Source: Streptomyces sp. R28 | GTDB lineage: Bacteria; Actinomycetota; Actinomycetes; Streptomycetales; Streptomycetaceae | Assembly: GCF_041052385.1 (NCBI RefSeq) | Contig: NZ_CP163439.1 | Location: 8,545,001 to 8,609,000, forward strand | DNA length: 64,000 nucleotides | Direction of reading: 5' to 3' | Made by a program: the position numbers and the translations under genes | The notes under the pieces: generated by a model | The model's input: the letters and a program-made list of their open reading frames with translations, nothing else | Told to the model about the DNA's origin: nothing | Database searches by the model: none | Part shown: positions 1 through 7,983 of the stretch, in pieces | Numbering within the stretch: the stretch's first letter is position 1 | Layout of the letters: every line of letters starts with the position of its first letter

Positions 1-91
1 ACCCGGGTTGTTGAGGTGCCCCGGTGACCCGAAATTCTCGGATCACCGGCAGCGGTGGGACCGAACAGCCGGCTCCCCTAGGCTCGCCCGC

Positions 92-754
92 ATGGCCGCA
101 CGACTCCTCGTCCACACCCGCACCACCGCCTACCGGCACGACTCCATCCCGGCCGGCGTCGAGGCCGTCCGCACCATCGGCGACTTCGAGGTGGACCACA
201 CCGAGGACCCCGCGGCCTTCGAGAAACCCCTCGACGATTACGCGGCCGTCGTCTTCCTCTCCACCAGCGGCGAGGTGCTCACCCCCGCCGGGCGCGAGCG
301 GCTCGCCGCGTACGCCTCGTCGGGCGGCGGCTTCGTCGGCGTGCACGCTGCGGCCTGCACCGAGTACGACTGGCCGTACTACGGCGAGCTGTTGGGCGCG
401 CGGTTCGACCGGCACCCCGAGTACCAGCCCGGCAAGGTGGTCGTGGAGGACCGCGACCATCCGGCCACCCGGCACCTGTCCGCCGTATGGGACTTCGTCG
501 ACGAGTGGTACGACTTCCGCACCAACCCCCGGGGCGCGGTACGGGTGTTGGCCCGCGCCGACGAGTCGTCGTACGACGGCGGCGGCATGGGCGAGGACCA
601 TCCGCTGGTGTGGTGCCGCGAGCAGGGATCCGGACGCGTCTTCTACACGGCGCTCGGACACGCCTGCGAGGCGTATGAGGACCCGGACTTCCGCGCGCAC
701 CTGCTCGGCGGGATCAACTGGGCGGCGAGACTGAGTGGGAAGGAGACGAGGTAG
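92..754 (+). CDS. ThuA-like domain protein
   Basis: Encodes 220 aa resembling the ThuA family (trehalose-utilisation type, with a class I glutamine-amidotransferase-like fold), proteins often found beside sugar catabolism genes and of uncertain biochemistry. Family-like features are the N-terminal LVHTRTTAYRHDSIP segment, the GGGFVGVHAAA turn near residue 80, and the late VWCREQGSGRVFYTALGH block. There is no signal peptide, so it is probably cytoplasmic. The frame is open upstream to position 8, but the ATG at 92 places the conserved start correctly; no strong Shine-Dalgarno sequence is visible. The next gene follows after 47 bp on the same strand. Family call is fairly firm; substrate is unknown. 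Confidence 0.85.
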   Translation: MAARLLVHTRTTAYRHDSIPAGVEAVRTIGDFEVDHTEDPAAFEKPLDDYAAVVFLSTSGEVLTPAGRERLAAYASSGGGFVGVHAAACTEYDWPYYGELLGARFDRHPEYQPGKVVVEDRDHPATRHLSAVWDFVDEWYDFRTNPRGAVRVLARADESSYDGGGMGEDHPLVWCREQGSGRVFYTALGHACEAYEDPDFRAHLLGGINWAARLSGKETR

Positions 755-801
755 CGCGGCGGGCCACTCGTCCAGGAAGTCCGATACGCCGGGAGGCGCA
801 G

Positions 802-1617
802 GTGTCGATGACGAGCTTCGATACGAGTGAGCGGCTGATGTGGGCGGGCCGGGCGACCGCCTACGCCGGAAGCTTCGCCAGGCTGTGCGGCCATCCGGTG
901 CCGCGGCTGCTCGATGCCGCTGAAGTCCGGCCCGGCCTGCGGATACTGGATGTGGGAACCGGGCCGGGGACCGTCGCCGCTGCCGCATGTGCGCGGGGCG
1001 CGAGGGTGACGGCCGTGGATGCCGAACCGACCATGGTCCAGCTGGCCATGCGGGCCGCGCCTGAGGCAGACGTACGAGTGGCTGCCCTTCCCGAGCTTCC
1101 CTTCAGCGACGGGGAGTTCGATGCCGTCGTGGCCAACTTCGTGCTGAACCATGTCGGCCGGCCCGGGCTCGCCCTCGCTGAGCTGCGCCGCGTCGTCCGG
1201 CCGAACGGCTGGGTCGCGCTGACGATCTGGGCGGCGCCACCGGCACCGGGCCAGGCTCTGCTCGGCCGCGCGATCCAGGCCGCGGGTGCGGTGCGTCCCG
1301 TGCATCCGCCCGCGGGACTGGCCCCCGAGGACGACTTTCCCCGTGGCGAGAGCGGACTGACCGGCCTGATGCACGCGGCAGGGCTGTGTGAGGCGGTCTG
1401 CGAGACCCTGCGCTGGGACCACCGGGCCGACGCCGAGGAGTGGTGGAGCGGTCCTGCGGCCGGCGTGGCCTTCGGCGGTCAGATCGTGCAGAGCCAGACC
1501 CCGGGGATCCGGGCCGAGATCAAACGCCACTTCGATCTCTTCAGTGCCAAGTTCGCGGACGAATCCGGTGTGCTGACGTTGCCGCATGCGGCGTTGCTCG
1601 CCCGCGCGCGCCGCTGA
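802..1617 (+). CDS. class I SAM-dependent methyltransferase
   Basis: Encodes a 271 aa cytoplasmic methyltransferase. Motif I is clear (ILDVGTGPGTVAAAA, about residues 49-63). It is followed by an acidic residue after the next strand (TAVDAEP), a motif IV-like stretch (FDAVVANFVLNHV) and the LAELRRVVRPNGWVAL segment typical of UbiE/class-11-like enzymes. The GTG at 802 is chosen because GGGAGG ends 5 nt upstream; an ATG two codons later is possible. The small-molecule substrate cannot be read from the sequence. The gene ends just before a strong hairpin shared with the convergent ferritin-like gene. Confidence 0.88.
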   Translation: MSMTSFDTSERLMWAGRATAYAGSFARLCGHPVPRLLDAAEVRPGLRILDVGTGPGTVAAAACARGARVTAVDAEPTMVQLAMRAAPEADVRVAALPELPFSDGEFDAVVANFVLNHVGRPGLALAELRRVVRPNGWVALTIWAAPPAPGQALLGRAIQAAGAVRPVHPPAGLAPEDDFPRGESGLTGLMHAAGLCEAVCETLRWDHRADAEEWWSGPAAGVAFGGQIVQSQTPGIRAEIKRHFDLFSAKFADESGVLTLPHAALLARARR

Positions 1618-1649
1618 ACTCCTTGTGCTGCTCGGCTTTGATCTCGCAC

Positions 1650-1688
1650 GTCGAACCCCGGCGCGTTCGTCTCGCGCCGGGGTTCGAC
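1650..1688. terminator. bidirectional hairpin between convergent genes
   Basis: A perfect 16-bp inverted repeat (1650-1665 and 1673-1688) around a 7-nt loop lies between the stop of the methyltransferase and the stop of the ferritin-like gene. Position and symmetry suit a terminator for both strands; there is no long T tract, as is usual in Streptomyces. Confidence 0.8.
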
Positions 1689-1702
1689 CTGCCGTTACGG
1701 CG

Positions 1703-2890
1703 TCACGACGGACGACGCGGCCTGCGGAGCGCGCGGAACTGGGGGCCGTAGGTGCCCGGGGCGTAGCGGAGCCCGGTCTCCATCAGTTCCACGGCGGGAT
1801 CCTCCAGCGCACGCATGGCGTGCATGGCCGCGTTCAGGGTGCGCTCGCCGCCACCCGCCCAGGCCGCGTCGAGGCCGTCCAGCACGGTGCTGTAGGTGGC
1901 GTCGAAACGGAACAGGAGCTGCCCGACATGGACCGGGGGCCTGGGCCAGCCGCCGACCGGGACCGGGGCCATGGGGCGCACGTCGGGGAAGGGTACGGGC
2001 GGGCCGACGTACCGCCAGCCGTCGTCGGTCTGACGCAGCTCCCGACCGTGGTAGATCTCGCCGAAGGCGTAGTAGTGCGCCGGATAGTCGTCCTCGAACG
2101 AATCGGACGGGGAGCTGGCGGTGCCCTCGCCCTGCTCCCTGATGATCTCGATGGCGCGCTCGACGTCGTCGAGGGTCTCGACCGGATGCAGTTCGTCGGA
2201 GAAGACGTACTGGGACAGCTGCCCGCGCGCCGACAGCTCCGGCTGCACCGTCCGGAACGCCCGCATCATCTCGGCGTAGAACTCGCCGACGGTGGGCGAG
2301 GAGCCCGCGCTCCGCACGAGCGATTCCTCGGGAGCCTCGATCGCCATCATCACGTCGCGCACGAAGGACTTGGTCAGGCCCGACAGGTAGACGGTCACAC
2401 CGGCACGCACACCGCCGGGCAGCGGGCCGGGGGAGGCGGGCGCGGAAGCCTTGATCTGCGGCCTGCCGCCCACTGCCACCAGCAGGTTGCAGACGATGCC
2501 CAGGTGGTACATCTCGTCGCCGACGATGCGCTTGATCATTCGTGCGACCTCACTGCGGCGGTCCTTGACGGACCACCAGCCGCACAAGTAGGGCGGGATG
2601 GTGGAGAGTTCGAGTCCCACGGCTACCTGAAGGGCCGACCTGATCCAGGCGACTCCGCGGCCCTCGTGGGGAACGGCCAGCAGACGCGCCACGGATCCGA
2701 GGCCGGGCGCGACAGGTGGCGCGGCCTCCGGCAGCGCGGCAGGTGGCGCGGCCTCCGGCAGCGCGGCAGCCTGCGCGGGACCGGCGACCGCGGCCGGTGC
2801 GCCTGCCGCCACAGCAGCCGTCGCCAGGAAAGTCCTGCGCTTGAACGGAGAAACTGCCGACTCGTCCGGCTCTTGGCCCATACCCGTCAC
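1703..2890 (-). CDS. Tat-exported ferritin-like domain protein (VioB/IPP-dimer-synthase type)
   Basis: A 395 aa protein with an N-terminal twin-arginine signal (FKRRTFLATAAVAAGAPAAV), so probably exported. The body resembles the ferritin-like domain of VioB/RebD-type iminophenylpyruvate dimer synthases: a helix with GLELSTIPPYLCG (about residues 90-102) and a second helix with GDEMYHLGIVCNLL, which supply carboxylate and histidine metal ligands. Just after the signal, a 9-residue block (AALPEAAPP) is duplicated by a perfect DNA repeat. No violacein-like or indolocarbazole genes are nearby, so the role is unknown. It stands alone, convergent with the methyltransferase gene. Confidence 0.78.
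   Translation of the reverse strand: MTGMGQEPDESAVSPFKRRTFLATAAVAAGAPAAVAGPAQAAALPEAAPPAALPEAAPPVAPGLGSVARLLAVPHEGRGVAWIRSALQVAVGLELSTIPPYLCGWWSVKDRRSEVARMIKRIVGDEMYHLGIVCNLLVAVGGRPQIKASAPASPGPLPGGVRAGVTVYLSGLTKSFVRDVMMAIEAPEESLVRSAGSSPTVGEFYAEMMRAFRTVQPELSARGQLSQYVFSDELHPVETLDDVERAIEIIREQGEGTASSPSDSFEDDYPAHYYAFGEIYHGRELRQTDDGWRYVGPPVPFPDVRPMAPVPVGGWPRPPVHVGQLLFRFDATYSTVLDGLDAAWAGGGERTLNAAMHAMRALEDPAVELMETGLRYAPGTYGPQFRALRRPRRPS
2714..2767. repeat. perfect 27-bp tandem duplication inside a coding region
   Basis: Two identical 27-bp units (2714-2740 and 2741-2767) sit in frame in the ferritin-like gene and encode a repeated Ala/Pro/Glu-rich 9-residue linker after the Tat signal. The identity of the units suggests a recent slippage event. 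Confidence 0.9.
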
Positions 2891-3309
2891 CCTCGCCTCA
2901 GCTTATGGCTACGGCCCCGCTCTGCTCGACGCACCCGGGACCCCTCGACAGCTCGCGAAGCTAGCAGCCATCACGGCCGCCACCAGGGCAGACGAGCCGA
3001 GCGGCGCATCGACCCACCCTGTCGGTCCAACGTGGGGGAGACGTCAGCGAAGAGGTGCCCGTTCGTCGACACGGTGTGTCGCAGCGCCCAGGCAGGGGCG
3101 GTCCACACTTGCCGTTCGTGCCCGTCGTGGACCTGGCGGCGCCCGTTTCCGGTGCCGGCGGCGGGCACGGGCCGAGGACGCACCGGCCCGAGCCGGCCGA
3201 CGCTGACCCCTTGCCGTCGACGACCCGGACGGTCGTACACGACAAGCCGCACCAGCCGAACTCACGGACTCACGGACCCACGGCCCCACGGCCCCACGGC
3301 CCCACGGAC
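2891..3309. other. non-coding stretch with short GC repeats
   Basis: About 420 bases separate the ferritin-like gene start from the end of the LacI gene. Open frames here lack start signals and protein-like composition, and I support no gene. The only structure I can describe is the octamer array at 3261-3308. The stretch must carry the ferritin-like gene promoter, but no confident boxes are visible. Confidence 0.6.
3261..3308. repeat. six-copy 8-bp tandem repeat
   Basis: Six successive octamers of the pattern YYCACGGM (two CTCACGGA, three CCCACGGC, one CCCACGGA) end 1 bp before the stop codon of the LacI gene on the other strand. It is a simple slippage-prone array with no evident function. 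Confidence 0.85.
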
Positions 3310-4365
3310 TCAGCAAAGTGATCGTTCGCGCGGCCCCGCCGTGCTCGACCGCTCCACCAACCGCGTAGACAGCTCCGTCCGCGTACTCTCCGGCCGGTCC
3401 CCGTCCATCATCCGCACCAGCAGCCGCAGCGCCGTCGCCGCCATCTCCGACAGCGGCTGGCGGACCGTGGTGAGGGACGGGGCGATCCAGCGGGACTCCG
3501 GCAGGTCGTCGAAGCCCACGACGCTCACGTCGTCCGGCACGCTCAACCCCCGTTCCGCCAGCGCCTCGTAGACCCCGAGGGCCATCCGGTCCGAGCAGAC
3601 GAAGACGGCCGTCGGCGGTTCGGGCAGGTCGAGGAGGTCCAGCATGCGGCGGCGGGCGACCCCCTCGTCGAAGCCCGCGTGCCGGACGTACTCGCGACGG
3701 TGCCGCACCCCGGCGGACGCGAGCGCGGAGCGGTAGCCGGCCACCCGGGCGGTGCTGCACATCTTGCGCTGGTGACCGGCGATGATGGCGATGCGTTCGT
3801 GGCCGAGCGCCAGGAGGTGCTCGGTCGCGATGACGCCGCCGTGCCAGTTCGCCGCGCCCACCGACACCACGCCCGACGGCGGCTCCAGCACCGGGTCGAT
3901 CATCACGAACGGGATGCGGTGCTGATCCAGCCACGCGTACTGCGACGGCGTCAGCTCGGCCAGGTTGAACAGCACCCCGGACGAGCCGCGCGCGATGAGC
4001 TTGTCCAGCCAGCCGCGCTCCGGTCGCCCGCCCCGCGTCCGGGTCAGCCCGGCCGAGACCACCACCTCCAGGCCCGCGTCGTGGGCCGCCGCCTCCACGC
4101 CGTGCAGCACCGCACCCGACCACGAGGTTTCCAGGGAGTGCACGACGAGGTCGACCAGTCCCGGCGTCTTCGCCGCGTCGAAGCGGGGTCTGCGGACGTA
4201 GCCGAGCCGGTCCAGTGCCTCGGTGACCCGGCGGCGGGTCTCGGGGGCGACGTCCTCCCGGCCGTTGACCACCTTGGACGCGGTCGGCACGGACACCCCG
4301 GCCTCGCGGGCCACGACGGCCAGGGTCGGCCCGGCCGCTACGCTCGCACTGCCCGTACGGACCAT
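3310..4365 (-). CDS. LacI-family regulator, probably of the adjacent GH43/ABC operon
   Basis: A 351 aa LacI/GalR repressor. The N-terminal helix-turn-helix and hinge are clear (LAVVAREAGVSVPTASKVVNG, then a YVRRP hinge near residue 57). A periplasmic-binding-like effector domain follows, ending with the family block VSVVGFDDLPESRWIAPSLTTVRQP. It is the last gene of a minus-strand run (binding protein, two permeases, GH43), separated from GH43 by 173 bp that carry operator-like palindromes, so it may be autoregulated. Gene order suggests it responds to a pentose oligosaccharide, like the xylose-responsive BxlR group. The ligand is inference; the family is certain. Confidence 0.92.
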   Translation of the reverse strand: MVRTGSASVAAGPTLAVVAREAGVSVPTASKVVNGREDVAPETRRRVTEALDRLGYVRRPRFDAAKTPGLVDLVVHSLETSWSGAVLHGVEAAAHDAGLEVVVSAGLTRTRGGRPERGWLDKLIARGSSGVLFNLAELTPSQYAWLDQHRIPFVMIDPVLEPPSGVVSVGAANWHGGVIATEHLLALGHERIAIIAGHQRKMCSTARVAGYRSALASAGVRHRREYVRHAGFDEGVARRRMLDLLDLPEPPTAVFVCSDRMALGVYEALAERGLSVPDDVSVVGFDDLPESRWIAPSLTTVRQPLSEMAATALRLLVRMMDGDRPESTRTELSTRLVERSSTAGPRERSLC

Positions 4366-4424
4366 CGAGAACCGCCTCTCAGGCCCGCCCGAGGGCCTTG
4401 AAAAGTTTCGACCAGCCGGAAACA

Positions 4425-4436
4425 GTAAGCGCTTCC
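4425..4436. promoter_or_regulatory. LacI-type operator, AAGCGCTT class
   Basis: The core AAGCGCTT (4427-4434), with matching outer bases, lies 60 bp upstream of the LacI start. The same core or a close variant recurs upstream of the dehydrogenase, the GH127 gene and the PL4/CE12 pair. A central CpG in a palindrome is characteristic of LacI-family sites. A looser box, TTGAAAAGTTTCG, lies at 4398-4410. Confidence 0.6.
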
Positions 4437-4501
4437 TACCCTAGGTTCACCGCGATGAGTCCGGAAGAGGCCGGAGTTCGCAGGAATTCGCGGGTCACGA
4501 C

Positions 4502-4524
4502 TTTCGAAACTTCGAACAGGCTCA
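4502..4524. promoter_or_regulatory. CGAA-N2-TTCG box with CAGGCTC tail
   Basis: CGAAACTTCG (4505-4514) is an inverted CGAA/TTCG pair. Together with the CAGGCTC that follows, it closely matches 12503-12525 upstream of the second binding-protein gene. Inverted CGAA/TTCG boxes are described for the xylose-responsive LacI regulator BxlR of Streptomyces. Here it sits between GH43 and the LacI gene. Regulatory function is inferred. Confidence 0.5.
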
Positions 4525-4538
4525 AGGGCGGCCCAGGG

Positions 4539-6128
4539 CTACCAGCAGGTCAGACGGAACCCCGTGAAGTCGGCCGTGAAAGCCGAGTCGACCAAGTCCA
4601 TGGCGTGGACGCCGGCCATCGCCCCGGTGAAGCGCAACTTGGAGCCGTAGTCGTCGGAGAGCTTGGTGAAGTCCAGCGGCGGGCCGACCGGCGTGCGGAC
4701 GCCCCCGCGGACGTACCAGAACCGTGCCCGGCCGTCGTCCACGGTCACGCCCAAGGTCAACGGCGCGCTCGCGTCCACCTCCACGACGGCCGCCTGCCGG
4801 GTGCCGAACTCCTCACGCTCCACGAGGCTGAGCACCGTACGGCCCTCACCTCGCCACTGCTGTCCGTGCTGCCCCTCGCCCTCGGGCTCCGCCCAGGTGA
4901 GGTCGAGGCTCAGATACGCCTCCGTGTTGTACCGCAGGACCAGCCCGGCGGCATGCGTGAACGTGCGCGGCCGCGCCTGAACGGTGACCTCGGCCTCCGC
5001 GCGGTGCTCGGTGATGCGCTGGGCCAGCAGACTGTGCGCCCACCGCGACTCGGGACCGTGCCGACCGCGCAGCCGGATCCAGCCGGGGCGGGCGGTCGCG
5101 TCGGCCCAGCTCGCGTCGGCGTAGCCGCGCAGCGTGCTCCAGGGCCAGCCCAACGGGTCGTCGGTGTCGGTGAGTCGGGGCTCCGGCTCGGCGGGAGGTG
5201 TCGGTACGTCGACCTCGACCGCCGGGTGCCAGCCGCCGTGCCGCAGTCGGGGCCAGCCCGTCTTGTCCCAGCTCAGCACCTGGATCGCGGTCTCCCGGCC
5301 GAGGGGGCAGCGGGGGCCGTCCGGCGTCCGCAGCGGCCGTGCCGTGAGGTGGCTCATCACCCACGCGCCGTCCGGCGTCTCGACCAGCTCCGCGTGCCCG
5401 GCCTTCTGCAACGGCACCGACGGATCGTCGCGTGTCGTCAACAGGGGTTGGCTGTCGAGCTCGTAGGGGCCGGTGATCGCACGACTGCGTGCCACCAGCA
5501 CGCCGTGCTCGACCCCCGTGCCGCCTTCCGCGAGCACGAGGTAGAACCAGCCGTCGCGCTTCAGCAGCTTCGGCCCCTCGATGAGCCGTTCGTGCTGGAG
5601 CAGCAGGTGCGTGTCACCGACCGGGGCCAGGGTCTCGCGGTCCAGCTCGGTGAGGACGATCCCGGCGAAACGCTGCCCGCTCGGGCGAGGGTCGCTCTGC
5701 ATGTTGAGCAGCCACAGCCGGCCCTCGTGGTGGAAGAGCGCGGGGTCGAAGCCGTGGCTCGCGAGGCGACGCGGCGCGCTCCACTTGCCGTCGACGTCCG
5801 TGGCCGTGGACACATACGTGTCCAGATCGAAGTACGGCGTCCCGACCGAGCGCACGATGGAGTACACCATCCAGAACCGCTCCCCGTCCCAGCTCAGCGA
5901 GGGCGCCCAGACGCCGCCCGAGTCGGGGACGCCGGCCAGTGAGTCGCCGGGGACCGCGCCCCGGACGTGGCCCGCGTACTCCCAGTGGGCCAGGTCCCGG
6001 GAGCGGTGGATCGGGATCGTCGGGAACCACTCGAAGGAGCTCGTGGCCACGTAGTACCAGTCGCCGACCCGGACCAGGGAGGGGTCCGGGGCGAAACCGC
6101 GCAGGACGGGATTGTGCAGCAGGGTCAC
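4539..6128 (-). CDS. GH43 glycosidase, cytoplasmic beta-xylosidase/alpha-L-arabinofuranosidase type
   Basis: About 529 aa with no signal peptide: an intracellular five-bladed GH43 propeller plus a C-terminal beta-sandwich (about residue 330 onward), the layout of GH43 subfamilies 10-12. Catalytic-type residues are the Asp in RGFAPDPSLV near the N-terminus, the Asp in HGFDPALF, and the Glu in RLIEGPKLL. It should hydrolyse short xylo- or arabino-oligosaccharides taken up by the ABC importer encoded directly upstream. The GTG at 6128 is preferred because a GGGAG lies 7 nt upstream; the frame is open to 6164, which would overlap the permease gene by 14 bp. Xylose versus arabinose preference is unresolved. 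Confidence 0.88.
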   Translation of the reverse strand: MTLLHNPVLRGFAPDPSLVRVGDWYYVATSSFEWFPTIPIHRSRDLAHWEYAGHVRGAVPGDSLAGVPDSGGVWAPSLSWDGERFWMVYSIVRSVGTPYFDLDTYVSTATDVDGKWSAPRRLASHGFDPALFHHEGRLWLLNMQSDPRPSGQRFAGIVLTELDRETLAPVGDTHLLLQHERLIEGPKLLKRDGWFYLVLAEGGTGVEHGVLVARSRAITGPYELDSQPLLTTRDDPSVPLQKAGHAELVETPDGAWVMSHLTARPLRTPDGPRCPLGRETAIQVLSWDKTGWPRLRHGGWHPAVEVDVPTPPAEPEPRLTDTDDPLGWPWSTLRGYADASWADATARPGWIRLRGRHGPESRWAHSLLAQRITEHRAEAEVTVQARPRTFTHAAGLVLRYNTEAYLSLDLTWAEPEGEGQHGQQWRGEGRTVLSLVEREEFGTRQAAVVEVDASAPLTLGVTVDDGRARFWYVRGGVRTPVGPPLDFTKLSDDYGSKLRFTGAMAGVHAMDLVDSAFTADFTGFRLTCW

Positions 6129-6150
6129 TCGAACTCTCCCAGGGCGACGG

Positions 6151-7089
6151 TCACTTGAGGGCACCCAACGTCACGCCGGTCCGCCAGTAGCGCCGCATCG
6201 CGACCATCATGATCGCCATCGGGACGATGGACAGCAGCGCGCCCGTCAGGACGAGGCTGGTCACGTCGATGCCCGACTCCAGGCGCTTGCCCGACCAGTT
6301 GTACAGGCCCAGGTTGAGCGTCCAGTTCTCCTCGCCGCGCAGCACGGTCAGCGGGAGGAAGAACGCGTTCCAGGTGTTGACGAAGGCCAGCAGGAACACC
6401 GTCGCGCCCCCCGTCGTCATCATCCGCAGCACGATGCTGAAGAAGATCCGCAGCTCACCGGCGCCGTCGATACGCGCCGCCTCCAGCAGCTCGAACGGGA
6501 TCGTGGCCTCGGTGTAGACCTTGGCCAGATACACGCTGAACGGGTTGATCAGACAGGGGATCAGCATCGCCCAGGGGGTGTCGACCATGCCGATCGCCGA
6601 GAACAGCAGGTACAGCGGGAGCGTGAGCAGGGCGATCGGGATCAGGAACGAACCGACCACGCAGGCGAACACCGCCCCCCGCCCGGGGAAGTCGAAGCGG
6701 GCGAGGCCGTAGCCCGTGGCGAGGGCGATGAGCGTGCCGCCGAGGGAGCCGACACCGGCGTACAGGAACGAGTTGGCGGTCCAGCGCAGGAAGATGCCGT
6801 CCTCGTAGGTGAAGACCTGCTGGACGTTGTCCCACAGATGCCAGCCCGAGAACCACAGCCCGTTGCTCTGGTACAGCCCCACGCGGTCCTTCGTCGCGGC
6901 GATCATCAGCCAGTACACGGGGAACAGGCTGTAGGCGCCGGCCAGGACCAGCCCGAGCAGCACGAAGCGCTGGCCGCCCTTGGAACGCGAGGCCGCATCC
7001 GGGCTGGTGAGCCGGCGGACGCTACGCCCGCGAGGTGGCACGGCGGCTGCTTCCGTGCCGTTTTCCTTGACGTTCTCCGTCAGCGCCAT
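6151..7089 (-). CDS. sugar ABC transporter permease, MalG-type
   Basis: A 312 aa inner-membrane permease with six predicted transmembrane segments. The cytoplasmic coupling EAA loop is visible as ELLEAARIDGAGELRIFFSIVLR, ahead of the final membrane spans. The last residues (VTLGALK) are typical of MalG-like subunits. Its start overlaps the stop of the other permease gene by one base, so the two are translationally coupled. The 34-residue N-terminal tail before the first span is Arg-rich and cytoplasmic. It pairs with the MalF-type protein and the lipoprotein encoded upstream. Confidence 0.93.
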   Translation of the reverse strand: MALTENVKENGTEAAAVPPRGRSVRRLTSPDAASRSKGGQRFVLLGLVLAGAYSLFPVYWLMIAATKDRVGLYQSNGLWFSGWHLWDNVQQVFTYEDGIFLRWTANSFLYAGVGSLGGTLIALATGYGLARFDFPGRGAVFACVVGSFLIPIALLTLPLYLLFSAIGMVDTPWAMLIPCLINPFSVYLAKVYTEATIPFELLEAARIDGAGELRIFFSIVLRMMTTGGATVFLLAFVNTWNAFFLPLTVLRGEENWTLNLGLYNWSGKRLESGIDVTSLVLTGALLSIVPMAIMMVAMRRYWRTGVTLGALK

Positions 7090-7973
7090 CAGTCCGCCTC
7101 CCTCGAGGTCAGCCGGTAGAAGAGGAAGGACGCCACACCGAGGATCAGGGCGAGCAGCACCGACAGGGCCGCGGCGTAGTGGTAGTTGGCGGCGTTGAAC
7201 GCCTGGTTGTAGATGATCATGATCGGGGTGAAGCTGTCGCTGACTGTCTCCGGAGTCACGTTCCTGAACAGTGCGGGCTCGTTGAAGATCTGCAGCATCT
7301 GGATGATCGACAGCAGAGCGGTCAGCACCAGCGCCCCGCGCACGAACGGGATCTTGATGCTCAGTGCGATCCGCAGCTCCGAGGCGCCGTCAAGGCGCGC
7401 GGCCTCGAACAGTTCGCGGGGCACGCCCTGGAGGGCGGCGTAGATGATCACCATGTTGTAGCCGATGCCGTGCCAGGTCAGCAGGTTGCCGATGGCCGGC
7501 CACACCATCGACGGCGCGAAGAAGTTCCAGTCGAACCCGAACAGCTCGCCGAGCGGGGTCAGCGGGCCCACCTGCGGGCTGTACAGGTTGACCCACACGA
7601 GGGCAGCGACCACGCCGGGGATCATGTACGGCACCAGCAGCAGGATCCGGAACCGGCCGGCCACCTTCGCCGTGACCGCGTCCAGGAAGAGCGCCAGCAG
7701 CAGGCTGATGAGCAGCATGAACGGGATCTGGACGCAGGCGAACAGCACCACCCGCAGGATGGAGGTCATGAACGCCGGGTCGGTCAGGCCCTTGCCGTAG
7801 TTCTCGAGCCCGACGAACTCCGTGGTCGCGCCGCCGAGTCCCAGCCCGGACGACTTCTCCAGGAACAGTGACTGGTAAACCGCGTAACCGATCGGGAGCA
7901 GATAGAGGAAGACGAAGCCGAGCTGGAAGGGCACCGTGAACGCGGCGCCCTTCCAGCGCTGGGAGCGAATCAT
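7089..7973 (-). CDS. sugar ABC transporter permease, MalF-type
   Basis: A 294 aa permease whose first span (FTVPFQLGFVFLYLLPIGYA) follows a short basic N-terminus. The EAA loop is present as ELFEAARLDGASELRIALSIKIP. The C-terminus ends on a short Arg-rich tail (FYRLTSREAD). The gene is the second of the minus-strand operon, 10 bp after the binding-protein gene and overlapping the next permease by one base. It forms the heterodimeric channel with the MalG-type subunit. No ATPase is encoded nearby. Confidence 0.93.
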   Translation of the reverse strand: MIRSQRWKGAAFTVPFQLGFVFLYLLPIGYAVYQSLFLEKSSGLGLGGATTEFVGLENYGKGLTDPAFMTSILRVVLFACVQIPFMLLISLLLALFLDAVTAKVAGRFRILLLVPYMIPGVVAALVWVNLYSPQVGPLTPLGELFGFDWNFFAPSMVWPAIGNLLTWHGIGYNMVIIYAALQGVPRELFEAARLDGASELRIALSIKIPFVRGALVLTALLSIIQMLQIFNEPALFRNVTPETVSDSFTPIMIIYNQAFNAANYHYAAALSVLLALILGVASFLFYRLTSREAD

Positions 7974-7983
7974 CGAGTCTGCC

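Noticed and set aside
643..1587. Long minus-strand open frame opposite the methyltransferase gene
   Set aside because: It is an antisense shadow of a strongly supported methyltransferase and carries no family motif; high GC content opens such frames.
3261..3308. CRISPR-like array
   Set aside because: Units of 8 bp are contiguous without spacers; simple tandem repeat.
3055..3321. Small gene covering the octamer repeats
   Set aside because: Its protein is simply the translated CACGGC repeat (GPTAPRPHG) with no ribosome site; treated as non-coding repeat.
1586..3571. 661-codon plus-strand open frame across the ferritin-like and LacI genes
   Set aside because: It runs antisense through two recognised genes and a hairpin; low-complexity basic translation without any motif.
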